A stretch of 64,000 bases of DNA from Chthonomonas sp. (GTDB lineage: Bacteria; Armatimonadota; Fimbriimonadia; Fimbriimonadales; Fimbriimonadaceae). The DNA is taken from positions 124,001-188,000 of the forward strand of contig JAEURP010000009.1 of the NCBI GenBank assembly GCA_016788585.1, given 5' to 3'. The notes below the pieces were generated by a model. The model saw nothing but the letters and a program-made list of their open reading frames with translations. It was not told the origin of the DNA and did no database searches. How positions within the stretch are numbered: the stretch's first letter is position 1; the number at the start of each line of letters is the position of its first letter. A program made the position numbers and the translations under genes. Below are positions 49,556 through 58,318 of the stretch, piece by piece.

Positions 49556-51043
49556 CTTCGGATAGTCACGGGAGAAGCCGTTTTCGCCGGGCCATTTATG
49601 GGTGCAGTCGAACCCGATCTTGCCGCCAAATCCTTCGGCGACGCTCGCGTGATCGAGTTGGTCAACAGGTCCGCGCGAGTGTAAGGTGTCGCGGCCCGGA
49701 TCACAGTTTGCCCCGAGCCGGAACAGCACTTCGCCAATGTCTTGCACATTGGTGTCCTCGTCGAAGATGAAAACCATCTTGGTGAAGGCGAGACCCCCCA
49801 GCCCCCAAATCGCATTCATCACTTTGTAGGCATGTCCGGGGTACTTCTTCTTGATTGAAACAAAGGCGACATTATGGAAGCAGGCATCAACGGGAAGGTT
49901 CATGTCCACGATTTCGGGCACCGTGATTTGGATCAGCGGCAGGAAGATGCGTTCGACCGCCTTGCCCATCCATCCATCTTCCATCGGCGGGATGCCAACA
50001 ATGGTCGCTGGCCAAACGGGTTGCTTGCGCATCGTGATCGCGGTCACGTGGAGGACGGGGAAGTCGCCCGCGAGCGAGTAGTAACCGGTGTGGTCGCCGA
50101 ACGGGCCCTCAAGTCTGCGCTCGGATGGATCAACGTAGCCTTCGATAACGATTTCGGCGTCCGCGGGAACCTGGACATCCACAGTTTTGGCTTTAACCAT
50201 TTGGACAGATTCCCGTCGCAGGAAGCCAGAAAACACCATCTCGTCAATCCCTGGAGGCAGCGGCGCAATGGCCGAGAAGGTGTGTGATGGATCGCCGCCA
50301 AGGACGATCGCGACTTCAAATCGTGACTTTCCGGCCGCCCCAGCATCTTCCATCTGACGCATGCCGGTCTTGTGCATCTGCCAGTGCATGCCGCAGGTGT
50401 TGCGGTCATAAGCCTGAACTCGGTACATGCCGACGTTGCGCTTGCCGGTGGTTGGGTCGTGCGTGAAGACGAGCGGAAGGGTGATGTATGGGCCGCCGTC
50501 TTCGGGCCAGCAGGTCAAGATTGGAAACTGACTCAGGTCGACTTCATCGCCTTGCATTACGATTTCTTGACATGGGGCAAACTTCGCATCTTTGGGCGGG
50601 GTCGTCTTGACCTCCTTACCCATCTCTATAGCGAACCTTAGCTTGTCGACTAGGCTTTTCGGGACATTCCCCGGAGCTTGAACTAGCTTGCGGAGACGGT
50701 CGGCGTGTTCCTCGAAGTCGTCGCAACTCAAAGCCAAGCTCATCCTCCTGCGTGAACCCATCGTATTGATTGCAACCGGGTAGTCGTACTTACGCGTGCC
50801 TGTTGGCGCACTGGCTGGATGGATCGACGCTTGATTCATTACCGCGCTCTTAGGGTTGGGGGTGCCGAACCGATGATCTGGACCAACCAAATGGTTAAAT
50901 AACAGTGCAGGGCCGTTGGATTTCATGACACGGTCCGCGATTTCGGTGATTTCTAAGTAGGGACTCACCGGCTCGCTGATCGTGGTCAGCTCCTTTTGCT
51001 CGGCGAGCACCTGCAGAAAGTGTTGAAAATCGCGGTAGGCCAT
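49490..51043 (-). CDS. UbiD family decarboxylase
   Basis: A 517-residue prenylated-FMN-dependent (de)carboxylase. Recognisable blocks are YDYPVAINTMGSRRRMSLAL, QFPILTCWPEDGGPYITLPL, EGPFGDHTGYYSLAGDFPVL (the catalytic E and metal region) and IWGLGGLAFTKMVFIFDEDT. The likely role is decarboxylation in ubiquinone or futalosine-route menaquinone synthesis; no companion mqn or ubiX gene is in the window. The ATG at 51043 is chosen because AGGA lies a few bases upstream; the frame runs on to a TTG at 51070. It is divergent from the membrane EEP gene and overlaps the convergent gene at 49490-49555. Confidence 0.9.
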   Translation of the reverse strand: MAYRDFQHFLQVLAEQKELTTISEPVSPYLEITEIADRVMKSNGPALLFNHLVGPDHRFGTPNPKSAVMNQASIHPASAPTGTRKYDYPVAINTMGSRRRMSLALSCDDFEEHADRLRKLVQAPGNVPKSLVDKLRFAIEMGKEVKTTPPKDAKFAPCQEIVMQGDEVDLSQFPILTCWPEDGGPYITLPLVFTHDPTTGKRNVGMYRVQAYDRNTCGMHWQMHKTGMRQMEDAGAAGKSRFEVAIVLGGDPSHTFSAIAPLPPGIDEMVFSGFLRRESVQMVKAKTVDVQVPADAEIVIEGYVDPSERRLEGPFGDHTGYYSLAGDFPVLHVTAITMRKQPVWPATIVGIPPMEDGWMGKAVERIFLPLIQITVPEIVDMNLPVDACFHNVAFVSIKKKYPGHAYKVMNAIWGLGGLAFTKMVFIFDEDTNVQDIGEVLFRLGANCDPGRDTLHSRGPVDQLDHASVAEGFGGKIGFDCTHKWPGENGFSRDYPKLIKMSDDVVKRVDSIWDQLGL

Positions 51044-51073
51044 GAGATTCCTGAAGTTTACAACGTCCAATGC

Positions 51074-52039
51074 ATGATGGCGGAGAGGCGAAAGGGCCGT
51101 TGGTTCGACATTGCGGTGGCTGTTCTGGCCACTGCTTTTGTTGCCTTATATCGAATACTGCCCGATTGGGCGGCCGCCCTCACGATCTGGCCCGCTTGGA
51201 TTCCCTTCGCCGCGCTTGCCCTCTCGCCCCTAACTCTGATTCGGAAGAATGCGTGGAAGAAGCCGGTCTTCCAGTCGCTTGCTATCGGAGCGATTGGGCT
51301 CGCGGTAATGGACTCTCCAGCTTCTCTCTTTCGATCACCCCAGCAAGCCGAACTCACCGTTGTGAGCTTGAACTGCGCAGGCGGGATCAGCGAAGCCATG
51401 CAAGAGGTCGCTGCCTTCCAACCTGATATCGTCCTCCTGCAGGAGCGCCCTGATGCCAAGAGTATCCAAAGCTTCGCCCTAGAACTGTTCGCTGAGGACA
51501 ACACTATCATCGGGGCTGATGCGGCCGTAATCAGCCGCTGGCCCATCCTCAAGTCGAGCGGCGCACCGACTAGGCAAAACATGAACCACGCCTGGGCCAT
51601 AGTTGCCCACCCAAAAGGCAATGTCGCGATTTGCAGCCTAAGGTTCCAGCCGCCGATTTTTCGACTAGACCTATGGTCGCCAGATGCCTGGCAGACCTTC
51701 ACCAGAAATAAGACCCAGCGTCGAAAAGAGATTGAGGAGTTCACTAATGCCCTCCCGCCGGAGTTCAAGAGTCCCGACCACTTTTCTATCATAGGAGGAG
51801 ACTTCAATACACCCCCCGACTGGACAATCACTTATCCCATCGCTGACATTGGGATGAGAGAGACCTTTGCAGTTCACGGTGCTGGGCTAGGTGGAACGGC
51901 CGTAAACGACTATCCTGCCGTGCGGATCGATCAAATTTGGGTTCGGGGACTCGAGGCTCGAGGCACTTTCTCGGTCAAGACCGTCCACTCCGACCACCGT
52001 ATGGTTGTCGCAGGGTTAAGTATTCCCGCCAGCAAGTAA
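51074..52039 (+). CDS. Membrane-anchored endonuclease/exonuclease/phosphatase-family protein
   Basis: A 321-residue protein with about three N-terminal membrane segments (FDIAVAVLATAFVALYRILP, LTIWPAWIPFAALALSPL, FQSLAIGAIGLAVM). A DNase-I-like domain from about residue 95 follows: VVSLNCAGGISEAMQEVAAF, DIVLLQERP (metal-binding E), GGDFNTPPDW and the terminal HSDHRMVVAGL (catalytic His). The active site therefore faces outside the membrane, as in related phosphodiesterases or nucleases. The substrate is unknown. Start: ATG 51074 (or 51077), 30 bases from the divergent UbiD start. Confidence 0.85.
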   Translation: MMAERRKGRWFDIAVAVLATAFVALYRILPDWAAALTIWPAWIPFAALALSPLTLIRKNAWKKPVFQSLAIGAIGLAVMDSPASLFRSPQQAELTVVSLNCAGGISEAMQEVAAFQPDIVLLQERPDAKSIQSFALELFAEDNTIIGADAAVISRWPILKSSGAPTRQNMNHAWAIVAHPKGNVAICSLRFQPPIFRLDLWSPDAWQTFTRNKTQRRKEIEEFTNALPPEFKSPDHFSIIGGDFNTPPDWTITYPIADIGMRETFAVHGAGLGGTAVNDYPAVRIDQIWVRGLEARGTFSVKTVHSDHRMVVAGLSIPASK

Positions 52040-52115
52040 AGGCCCCAGTTTGTTTTTGACTGCGGAGTTTTGCTAGTGTTTCGCGCCAATTTGGGGTGGA
52101 AAACAATCCCCGGAC

Positions 52116-53414
52116 ATGAGGAACAAGGGGAAGTTCGATCGGTTCGGTAGAGAGGTTCTTGCAAGCGTACTGCTCGCACTGACCCATGCGGCGCATGCCG
52201 GAACTGTTGCAGTTGCTGATTACAGTGGCAACCGAGTAGTGATGGTCGATGACGTTTCGGGTGTGTTCAGAGGTTCGATCGCGAACGGTGGCGGGCTTCT
52301 TCGCCCCTTTGGCTTCGCATATGGCCCCGACGGACTCCTGTATGTAAGCAGTTACGGTACGAATCAAGTCAAGCGCTACAATTCTCTCGGTATCTTTGTC
52401 GACAATTACTTGGCGACTCCAAAACCAGCCGGACTCACCTTTTATGACCGCGATTTGGTTGTCGCCAATCAATCAGCCTACACGGTCACGCGCAACGGCA
52501 TTGTTTCATGGACTAGTCCAGTCCGCCAAGGCCGTATTTATCAGTCGGTTGTAATCAAGAATGGGCATTTGTATGTCAGTTTCAATTCTACGGCCGGGGG
52601 CGGAATTGAGGAGTTTGACCCGAATAGTGGCGCCTCCATGGGCGACCTGATCCCGACTGGCAGAGGTATCTGGGATGCCCAAGGCTTTGGTTGGGGGCCG
52701 GATGGCACGCTCTACGTCACTAGCTCGAACAGTCAGAAGATCTTGCGGTTCAATTCTGGCGGGCAGTCTCTAGGATCTTTCACAACCGCCGGCCAGCCGT
52801 TGGGCCTCAGATTTAACTCAAATGGAGAACTGCTAAGCACGATTTGGTCAAACACTCAGGTAGCCCGGATCGCAGTTCCAGGCTTCAATGCGCTGGGTGG
52901 GCTGCTTCCAGAATCTGTGCAACTGGTCCAGCCTTGGTACATCGAGTTGGTAAACCCAAGCATCGAGTGTCAAATGACATTCGGGGGGCGAACGAACCCG
53001 GTACCGCCCAGCGGAACAGTTACGGTGGAAATCGGCTTCCCTGGAACGGGGACGACGATCCAGAGTCGAACGGCGACGATTCAGTCCAGCGGCAAGATCA
53101 GCATCCTTGCACCCTCATTCCTGAGCGAATACGACCTCAGAATCAAGTTCGGCACCTTTCTTACCCAGACGAGGCGCGTAGACACGAGAGACTCCAGCCG
53201 GTCTAAGGCCACATTTGATCTTGTCAATGGCGACTGCGATGGGTCCGATACGGTGGATGCCAGCGATTACCGTCTGCTTGTAGGCTCATTGGGCAAGTCC
53301 CAAGGAGAAAGTGGATACGACTCGCGCGCTGACCTGACGGGAGACAATACGGTCAATGCGGCCGACGTGGCCGTCTTCTCTGCGAGCTTTTCCAAGACTG
53401 GCTTGGGCCAATAA
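52116..53414 (+). CDS. Secreted beta-propeller protein with dockerin-like calcium-binding end
   Basis: A 432-residue exported protein. After the signal peptide (VLASVLLALTHAAHA) come NHL/SMP-30-like propeller repeats (FGFAYGPDGLLYVSSYGTNQ, WGPDGTLYVTSSNSQKILRF), roughly residues 30-290. A beta-sandwich segment (about 295-365) follows. The last 60 residues, GDCDGSDTVDASDYRLLVGS and LTGDNTVNAADVAVFSASFS, contain two EF-hand-type DxDxxxxVDxxD loops, as in dockerin domains. Such ends occur widely outside cellulosomes and may bind calcium or cohesin-like partners. Likely an extracellular binding protein of unknown ligand. Confidence 0.8.
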   Translation: MRNKGKFDRFGREVLASVLLALTHAAHAGTVAVADYSGNRVVMVDDVSGVFRGSIANGGGLLRPFGFAYGPDGLLYVSSYGTNQVKRYNSLGIFVDNYLATPKPAGLTFYDRDLVVANQSAYTVTRNGIVSWTSPVRQGRIYQSVVIKNGHLYVSFNSTAGGGIEEFDPNSGASMGDLIPTGRGIWDAQGFGWGPDGTLYVTSSNSQKILRFNSGGQSLGSFTTAGQPLGLRFNSNGELLSTIWSNTQVARIAVPGFNALGGLLPESVQLVQPWYIELVNPSIECQMTFGGRTNPVPPSGTVTVEIGFPGTGTTIQSRTATIQSSGKISILAPSFLSEYDLRIKFGTFLTQTRRVDTRDSSRSKATFDLVNGDCDGSDTVDASDYRLLVGSLGKSQGESGYDSRADLTGDNTVNAADVAVFSASFSKTGLGQ

Positions 53415-53416
53415 AG

Positions 53417-53422
53417 TAAAAT
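53417..53422 (+). promoter_or_regulatory. Candidate -10 element 7 bases before the cyclophilin lipoprotein gene
   Basis: TAAAAT lies 7 bases before GTG 53430 and directly after the preceding stop. No ribosome-binding site is visible. Confidence 0.35.
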
Positions 53423-53429
53423 CCATGGC

Positions 53430-54131
53430 GTGAAGCTAAAGTGGATTTGTTTGGCATCGATTGCTGCCCTTGCCCTTCTGGGCTGTGAGACCAAGACAAC
53501 GACCTCATCGGGTGATTCTGGCGGCGAAGTCGCCAAGAGTTCCGAAAGCGTTGAAGTTGCGCCGATTAAGAAGGAAGAGCCACCGACTCCCTCGACGGGT
53601 GATGTCGCCGAGCGTAAGCCGAAGGATGGCGAAGAGGTCGGCGTTCTTGAGACTGGTTCGGGCCGGATTGTGCTCATGTTCTTCCCAGACAAGGCGCCAA
53701 AGATGGTTGCAAGGTTTAAGGAATGCCTAACCAAGGGCGTTTATACGGGAACCTACTTTCATCGCGTGATTCCGGGGTTCATGATCCAGGGCGGCGATCC
53801 AAATACAAAGAACGATGATCGGGCCGACGATGGTCAAGGCGGCTACGGCTCAATGCTCCCAGCCGAGTTCAATGATGTTAAGCACGTACCCGGCATTCTT
53901 TCGACCGCCCGGACCCAAGACCCCAATTCGGCGCAGAGCCAGTTCTTCATCATGCATGGGGTAAGCCCAGCGCTCGATAATCAATATACGGTATTCGGTA
54001 AGGTGGTCGAGGGAATGGATGCGGTCGAGAAGATTGTCAATCAGCCTCGCGACGCTGCCGACAATCCAAACGATCACAAGCCGGTGACGATTGTGAAGGC
54101 GACTCTCGCCAAGTGGCCGGTGAAGAAGTGA
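53430..54131 (+). CDS. Peptidyl-prolyl cis-trans isomerase (cyclophilin), lipoprotein
   Basis: A 233-residue periplasmic foldase tethered to a membrane. The lipobox ALALLGC puts the acylated cysteine at residue 19. A Thr/Ser/Glu/Pro-rich linker (about 20-70) precedes a cyclophilin domain with YFHRVIPGFMIQGGDPNT (catalytic Arg/Phe/Gln), AQSQFFIMHG and DNQYTVFGKVVEGMDAVEKI. It is followed, with a stop/start overlap (TGATG), by a cytosolic homologue of high identity in the same blocks, so the two come from a tandem duplication in which only the first kept or gained an export signal. Confidence 0.9.
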   Translation: MKLKWICLASIAALALLGCETKTTTSSGDSGGEVAKSSESVEVAPIKKEEPPTPSTGDVAERKPKDGEEVGVLETGSGRIVLMFFPDKAPKMVARFKECLTKGVYTGTYFHRVIPGFMIQGGDPNTKNDDRADDGQGGYGSMLPAEFNDVKHVPGILSTARTQDPNSAQSQFFIMHGVSPALDNQYTVFGKVVEGMDAVEKIVNQPRDAADNPNDHKPVTIVKATLAKWPVKK

Positions 54132-54640
54132 TGATGCCGGAAGAGGGCGATGAGGTCGCCGTCTTGGAAACTACGCAAGGGAGGATAGTCATTCAGTTCT
54201 TCCCGCATGTCGCTCCAAACCACGTTGAGCGGTTCAAGGAGTGCTGCAACGAAGGCGTTTACACAGGTACCTACTTCCACCGGTTGATACCTGGGTTCAT
54301 GATCCAAGGAGGCGACCCAAACACCAGGACAGGCGAGGGACATCCCGGCACGGGCGGCCACGGCGGGTACCTAAACGCCGAGTTTAATGACATCAAGCAC
54401 GTTCCCGGCATTTTGTCAGCCGCCCGAACCAACAACCCCAATTCGGCTCAGAGCCAGTTCTTCTTGATGCATGGCACGTCGCCACATTTGGATCGGCAGT
54501 ACAGCGTTTACGGCCGTATTGTCGAGGGCCTCGAGGTGGTCGACAAGATCGTGAATCTGCCTAAAGACCACTCAGATCATCCGAAGGATGCCGATGCTGC
54601 GCGCATCACGAGTGCGACAATCGCCACCTGGCCGGTTTGA
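54131..54640 (+). CDS. Peptidyl-prolyl cis-trans isomerase (cyclophilin), cytoplasmic
   Basis: A 169-residue cyclophilin without signal peptide. Active-site blocks YFHRLIPGFMIQGGDPNT and AQSQFFLMHGTSPHLDRQY are intact. It parallels the lipoprotein upstream almost block for block (FKECxxxGVYTGTYFHRxIP, FNDxKHVPGILSxART). The first ATG of a tandem pair at 54131 overlaps the upstream TGA; a GTG at 54113 is possible but would lie inside the previous gene. A terminator follows. Confidence 0.9.
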   Translation: MMPEEGDEVAVLETTQGRIVIQFFPHVAPNHVERFKECCNEGVYTGTYFHRLIPGFMIQGGDPNTRTGEGHPGTGGHGGYLNAEFNDIKHVPGILSAARTNNPNSAQSQFFLMHGTSPHLDRQYSVYGRIVEGLEVVDKIVNLPKDHSDHPKDADAARITSATIATWPV

Positions 54641-54651
54641 TCCACCAGTCA

Positions 54652-54689
54652 TAAAAAAAAAGGGGGATCGCAATGGCGATCCCCCTTTT
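54652..54689. terminator. Bidirectional intrinsic terminator
   Basis: A run of A (54652-54661), a perfect 10-bp stem (54662-54671 with 54676-54685, loop AATG) and TTTT on the other side serve both the cyclophilin gene and convergent rplA. Confidence 0.93.
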
Positions 54690-54704
54690 GCTTGCAAATA
54701 GTGT

Positions 54705-55430
54705 TTACGCGCCAGCGACTTTCTGAGCGAGCGCAGGGTCGAGCGGAACGCCCGGGCCCATCGTGCTGCTCAGCGTCATGGTCACGAGGTACTTGCCCTT
54801 CGCGCTGGTCGGCTTCGCCTTCACGATTGCCGAAACAGCGGCGGTGAAGTTCTCCGTGAGTTGCGCGGTTGATAGGCTGACGCGGCCGATTGGCATGTTG
54901 ATCACGCCGCCCTTGTCCGCGCGGTACTCAACGCGGGTAGCGCCCTTGATTTCCTTCACAGCGGTGCCAATCGCATTGGTCACGGTGCCGTTTCGCTTGT
55001 TCGGAGTCTTCGCGCCGAGGGCCTTACCGATCTTTCCGATCTGGGGGGCCATTTCTTCGGTCGCAAGCACGACATCAAACTTGTTGAAACCTTCTTGAAT
55101 CTGTTTGATCAGGTCTTCATCGCCCACGTGGTCGGCGCCGGCTTCCTTGGCTTCCTTGGCGTGGTCGCCTTTGGCGAGCACAGCGACGATTTTCGTCTTA
55201 CCGGTGCCGTGGGGTAGCGAGGTCGTTCCGCGAACGTTCTGATCGCCCTTCTTGGGGTCAATTCCGAGGCGGACGGAAAGGTCCACGCCCTCTGGGAACT
55301 TGGCGGTCGCGTTCTTCTTTACGAGTTCAAGAGCCTCGGCGACTTCATACATTTTGTCGGCTTCGATGGCTTCGGCGAGCGCAGTAAAGCGCTTAGAATG
55401 GGGTGCTTTCTTCTTATCTTTCTTTGGCAC
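54705..55430 (-). CDS. rplA: 50S ribosomal protein L1
   Basis: A 241-residue stalk-base protein that moves with deacylated tRNA and represses its own mRNA in many bacteria. Recognised from SKRFTALAEAIEADKMYEVA, RGTTSLPHGTGKTKIVAVLA and KGKYLVTMTLSSTMGPGVPL. The start is set by GGAGG on the minus strand 5 bases before the GTG at 55430; the frame extends 7 codons further to another GTG. rplK, which normally precedes rplA, and rplJ/rplL are not adjacent, so the L11-L1 pair is split. Confidence 0.95.
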   Translation of the reverse strand: MPKKDKKKAPHSKRFTALAEAIEADKMYEVAEALELVKKNATAKFPEGVDLSVRLGIDPKKGDQNVRGTTSLPHGTGKTKIVAVLAKGDHAKEAKEAGADHVGDEDLIKQIQEGFNKFDVVLATEEMAPQIGKIGKALGAKTPNKRNGTVTNAIGTAVKEIKGATRVEYRADKGGVINMPIGRVSLSTAQLTENFTAAVSAIVKAKPTSAKGKYLVTMTLSSTMGPGVPLDPALAQKVAGA

Positions 55431-55435
55431 TGTGT

Positions 55436-55440
55436 CCTCC
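55436..55440 (-). promoter_or_regulatory. Ribosome-binding site that sets the rplA start
   Basis: Minus-strand GGAGG is spaced 5 bases from GTG 55430, giving a 241-residue L1 beginning PKKDKKKAPHSKRF. Confidence 0.75.
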
Positions 55441-55523
55441 GTGGTGTTCACGGCTCGGTGAAGAGCCTTCCACTGAGGAGAGATTGTACCCAGTTAGGAG
55501 TTTTTGAGTTCGGGGTTCGGATT

Positions 55524-56081
55524 TCAACCCCGCCAGATTGGGACTGTGGTCCGATCAATCGTCCACTGAGTTTCGACATGCTCGTAAGGTGTCTTCCCTT
55601 GAACTAGGATTGCGTCACCGTCTATTCCCAGAACCTCAAGGTAGTCGCCCGCAGCATGAGAGTGGTATCGCACTGCTCCTGCTTCTTCGATGATCAGCAA
55701 TTCAGTATCACTCCAAAGCACGAGCAAGCCCGGTTCCTGCCGCACGCCTTCGTAGCCGAGTGCACGACAAGGCATAGTTCGAATCTGCCCGTTCTCCTCA
55801 ATGACGTATGTGTAGCCACCCTGAATACTTACCAATCGCTCCCCAAATGGAATGTCCTCGGTGAGGATGCTTTCGCCCACCCCGAGAAAGATCCCTCCCG
55901 GGCCTTGCTCCGAGTTAAGCCGAAATGCTTTCCAAACCCGCGGTGAACTTGGAGAATAGGAACTCCACTCCGTGTCGGCCAGCCCGCCCATCGGGTAGTC
56001 AACCGGCTCAAGCATTGGTAGCAGCACGACGTTATTTTGGCTGACTGGGTCCCGAACGTAACCGCCTCGGGCGTCTGTCAC
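55524..56081 (-). CDS. Hypothetical protein, 185 residues
   Basis: I do not recognise this family. The protein is soluble with no signal peptide, is rich in beta-strands (GGIFLGVGESILTEDIPFGE, GGYTYVIEENGQIRTM, LLVLWSDTELLIIEEAGAVR), and looks like a small propeller fragment or beta-sandwich. Its acidic composition and coherent strand pattern argue for a real gene. The GTG start is uncertain. It lies between rplA and the divergent lysine-dehydrogenase-like gene, 65 bases away, with no obvious partner. Confidence 0.6.
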   Translation of the reverse strand: MTDARGGYVRDPVSQNNVVLLPMLEPVDYPMGGLADTEWSSYSPSSPRVWKAFRLNSEQGPGGIFLGVGESILTEDIPFGERLVSIQGGYTYVIEENGQIRTMPCRALGYEGVRQEPGLLVLWSDTELLIIEEAGAVRYHSHAAGDYLEVLGIDGDAILVQGKTPYEHVETQWTIDRTTVPIWRG

Positions 56082-56146
56082 GGGTACAATGAACCCGAAG
56101 ACCGGCCCTTTGCGGACGAATCAACGGAGCTTCGACCCAACCCCCT

Positions 56147-57307
56147 ATGAGTAAGACTTATGCAATTCTTGGTGCCGGCATGCAAGGCACTTGTGCGGCC
56201 TATGACCTCGCCAAATTTGGTAATCCGGCCAAGATCCTGCTTGGCGATGTGAGCCTCGAGCAGGCCAAGGCCAGCGCCGACCGAGTGAACAAGCTCGTCG
56301 GCCAAGCGATCTGCCACCCGGATCAGGTGGACGCCATGAATCCCGATAGTCTGAGCGCTTTTCTTACGGGCGTCGACGTGCTGCTCTCGTGCGTGCCCTA
56401 CTGGATGCACCCGCACATTGCCAAGGTCGCGGTTGCGAGCAAGGTCAGCATGTGCGACCTCGGCGGCAACACCGACGTTACTCTTGAGACTTTGAAACTC
56501 GATGCCGATGCCCACGAGGCCGGCGTTACTCTGGTTCCTGATTGCGGCCTCGCGCCCGGATTGGTTAACAGCCTCGGCATGTACCTCATGGAGCAGATGG
56601 ACGAAGCTGAGACCATTAAGATGTATTGCGGCGTATTGCCTCAGAACCCTAAGCCGCCGTTCAACTACAAGCTCACGTTCAACGTCGAGGGCCTGGTAAC
56701 CGAGTACGACTATGAAGCGGTTGTATTGAAGGACGGAAAAATCGGCAAGGTGGACACGTTAGCTGACCTCGAGGAGCTCGAGATTGATACGCTCGGCAAG
56801 ATGGAGGCATTCAACACCTCTGGTGGCACCTCGACCGCGCCGTACACTTTCGAGGGCAAGGTCACGAACTACGTTTACAAGACCATCCGCTTCCCCGGCC
56901 ACTGTGAGCGCATGCGCATCTTTAAGGATTTTGGCTTCTGGAACGAAGAGAAGATCGACGTGAAGGGCACCAAGATCGTGCCTAAGGATGTATTTAACGC
57001 TGTCTTTGGCCCGGCACTCTCGAAGTTCGTGGACCGCGACATGTGCGCAGTCCGCGCCGTTGGCGAAGGCAAGAAGGACGGCAAGAAGGTCCGGATGCAG
57101 ATTGACATCCTTGACAAGGAGTGCGAGAAGACCGACTTTACTTCGATGGAGCGACTCACCGGCTTCAGCCTAGCGATCTACGCGATCGAAATGGCCGAAG
57201 GTCGAGTACCGAAGGGCGCGATCCGATATGAAGAGGCCGTTACCGGAACGAAGTTCGTAGAAATGATCCAGAAGCGCGACGTCATCCTGCATTTCCAGGG
57301 CGTCTAA
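56147..57307 (+). CDS. Saccharopine dehydrogenase / lysine 6-dehydrogenase family protein
   Basis: A 386-residue NAD(P)-dependent oxidoreductase. The Rossmann motif AILGAGMQGTCAAYDLAKFG opens the protein. LLSCVPYWMHPHIAKVAVAS and VTLVPDCGLAPGLVNSLGMY are typical of the saccharopine dehydrogenase/lysine 6-dehydrogenase group. Its likely activity is oxidation of lysine or a related amino acid, but the substrate is not proven. A TACAAT at about 56090-56095 and an ACGGAG further down precede the ATG. A terminator-like inverted repeat follows the stop. Confidence 0.82.
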   Translation: MSKTYAILGAGMQGTCAAYDLAKFGNPAKILLGDVSLEQAKASADRVNKLVGQAICHPDQVDAMNPDSLSAFLTGVDVLLSCVPYWMHPHIAKVAVASKVSMCDLGGNTDVTLETLKLDADAHEAGVTLVPDCGLAPGLVNSLGMYLMEQMDEAETIKMYCGVLPQNPKPPFNYKLTFNVEGLVTEYDYEAVVLKDGKIGKVDTLADLEELEIDTLGKMEAFNTSGGTSTAPYTFEGKVTNYVYKTIRFPGHCERMRIFKDFGFWNEEKIDVKGTKIVPKDVFNAVFGPALSKFVDRDMCAVRAVGEGKKDGKKVRMQIDILDKECEKTDFTSMERLTGFSLAIYAIEMAEGRVPKGAIRYEEAVTGTKFVEMIQKRDVILHFQGV

Positions 57308-57323
57308 TTAGGTCGCCGAATCT

Positions 57324-57358
57324 TTTGGACTCCTAAGCAGCGAGCTTGGGAGTCCAAA
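57324..57358. terminator. Bidirectional terminator-like inverted repeat
   Basis: A 14-bp stem (TTTGGACTCCTAAG with CTTGGGAGTCCAAA, 7-base loop) lies between convergent genes. Its right arm encodes the last residues of the diguanylate cyclase, so it overlaps coding sequence. Confidence 0.75.
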
Positions 57359-58280
57359 TTGTTGATTGATTTCGACCATTGTGCTTTGAGCTGTACAGGG
57401 CCTGATCGGCTTGCTCGATGACCGAGTTTCGCTCGATGGTGAGGTCATCTGTCGTGGAAATCCCCAGGCTAACGGTTGCCCCATGGAGGTCTTGAGTCTG
57501 GCTTTCAATCGCGAGGCGGAGTCGCTCAGCGACCTGCAGGGCTTGGTCGGTGCTGGCCCCTGGTAGCAAGACGATAAACTCCTCCCCACCGTATCGAGCT
57601 GGTAAATATGGGTCGCGTAGGCTGGCCCCTAGAATGTCACCGATCCTTCGGAGGAGGGTGTCGCCCTCTGGATGTCCGTAGGTGTCGTTGTAGGACTTGA
57701 ATTTGTCGACATCCATGAGGATGACTGAGCAAACTTGCGATGGACTTCTGGTGCCGACAGTATTCATGGCGTCCATGAAGGACCTGCGGTTGCAGAGGCC
57801 CGTCAAGGCATCCTTGAAGGCCAAGTCCTTGAGACGATCAGCTTGTTGTACGCGCTCAGTAATGTCATTAGCAATCAGGCGGACACTAGTCACGGTGCCA
57901 TCCATACCTTGCATAGGCATGACGCTCCACTCGACCATTAATCGGTTGCCGTCTTTTGTTACGGCAGGAAGCTCAAAGGCGATTTTCTGGTCGTCGCGGA
58001 TCGCATCTTGAAGGCGTGCATTAAAGGTCTCGCGGTCTTCAGGATCAAGGAAGACCTCGGCTAGACACGACTCGAAGATTTCGAAGACCGGGTAACCAAA
58101 TTGAGCCTGGGCCGCATCATTCATCTCGTAGACTCGGCCCTGGGTATCCGTACCAATCCAAGCAATGGGCAACGAAGCCAAGATGCGATGTAGCCGCAAG
58201 TTTGACTCGGTGAGGTGCTGATTTTGCCTCTCGATGCTCTCAATGTCAGTCATTCCGCCCATAGTTACCGTATGGCTCAT
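57333..58280 (-). CDS. PAS-domain diguanylate cyclase
   Basis: A 315-residue cytoplasmic protein making cyclic di-GMP. A PAS sensor domain spans about residues 25-145 ([38 protein letters not shown]). The GGDEF domain spans about 150-310 ([34 protein letters not shown]) with the active GGEEF signature. The residues before it read RDPYLPARY, so the RxxD inhibitory site is missing. No membrane segment is seen. Start codons at 58280 and 58253 are both possible. It probably links an internal signal to adhesion or motility. It is divergent from lepA. Confidence 0.92.
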   Translation of the reverse strand: MSHTVTMGGMTDIESIERQNQHLTESNLRLHRILASLPIAWIGTDTQGRVYEMNDAAQAQFGYPVFEIFESCLAEVFLDPEDRETFNARLQDAIRDDQKIAFELPAVTKDGNRLMVEWSVMPMQGMDGTVTSVRLIANDITERVQQADRLKDLAFKDALTGLCNRRSFMDAMNTVGTRSPSQVCSVILMDVDKFKSYNDTYGHPEGDTLLRRIGDILGASLRDPYLPARYGGEEFIVLLPGASTDQALQVAERLRLAIESQTQDLHGATVSLGISTTDDLTIERNSVIEQADQALYSSKHNGRNQSTIWTPKLAA

Positions 58281-58318
58281 TCCACATTTGGGCTCAGAAG
58301 GTACTCTCCAACTTCGCG

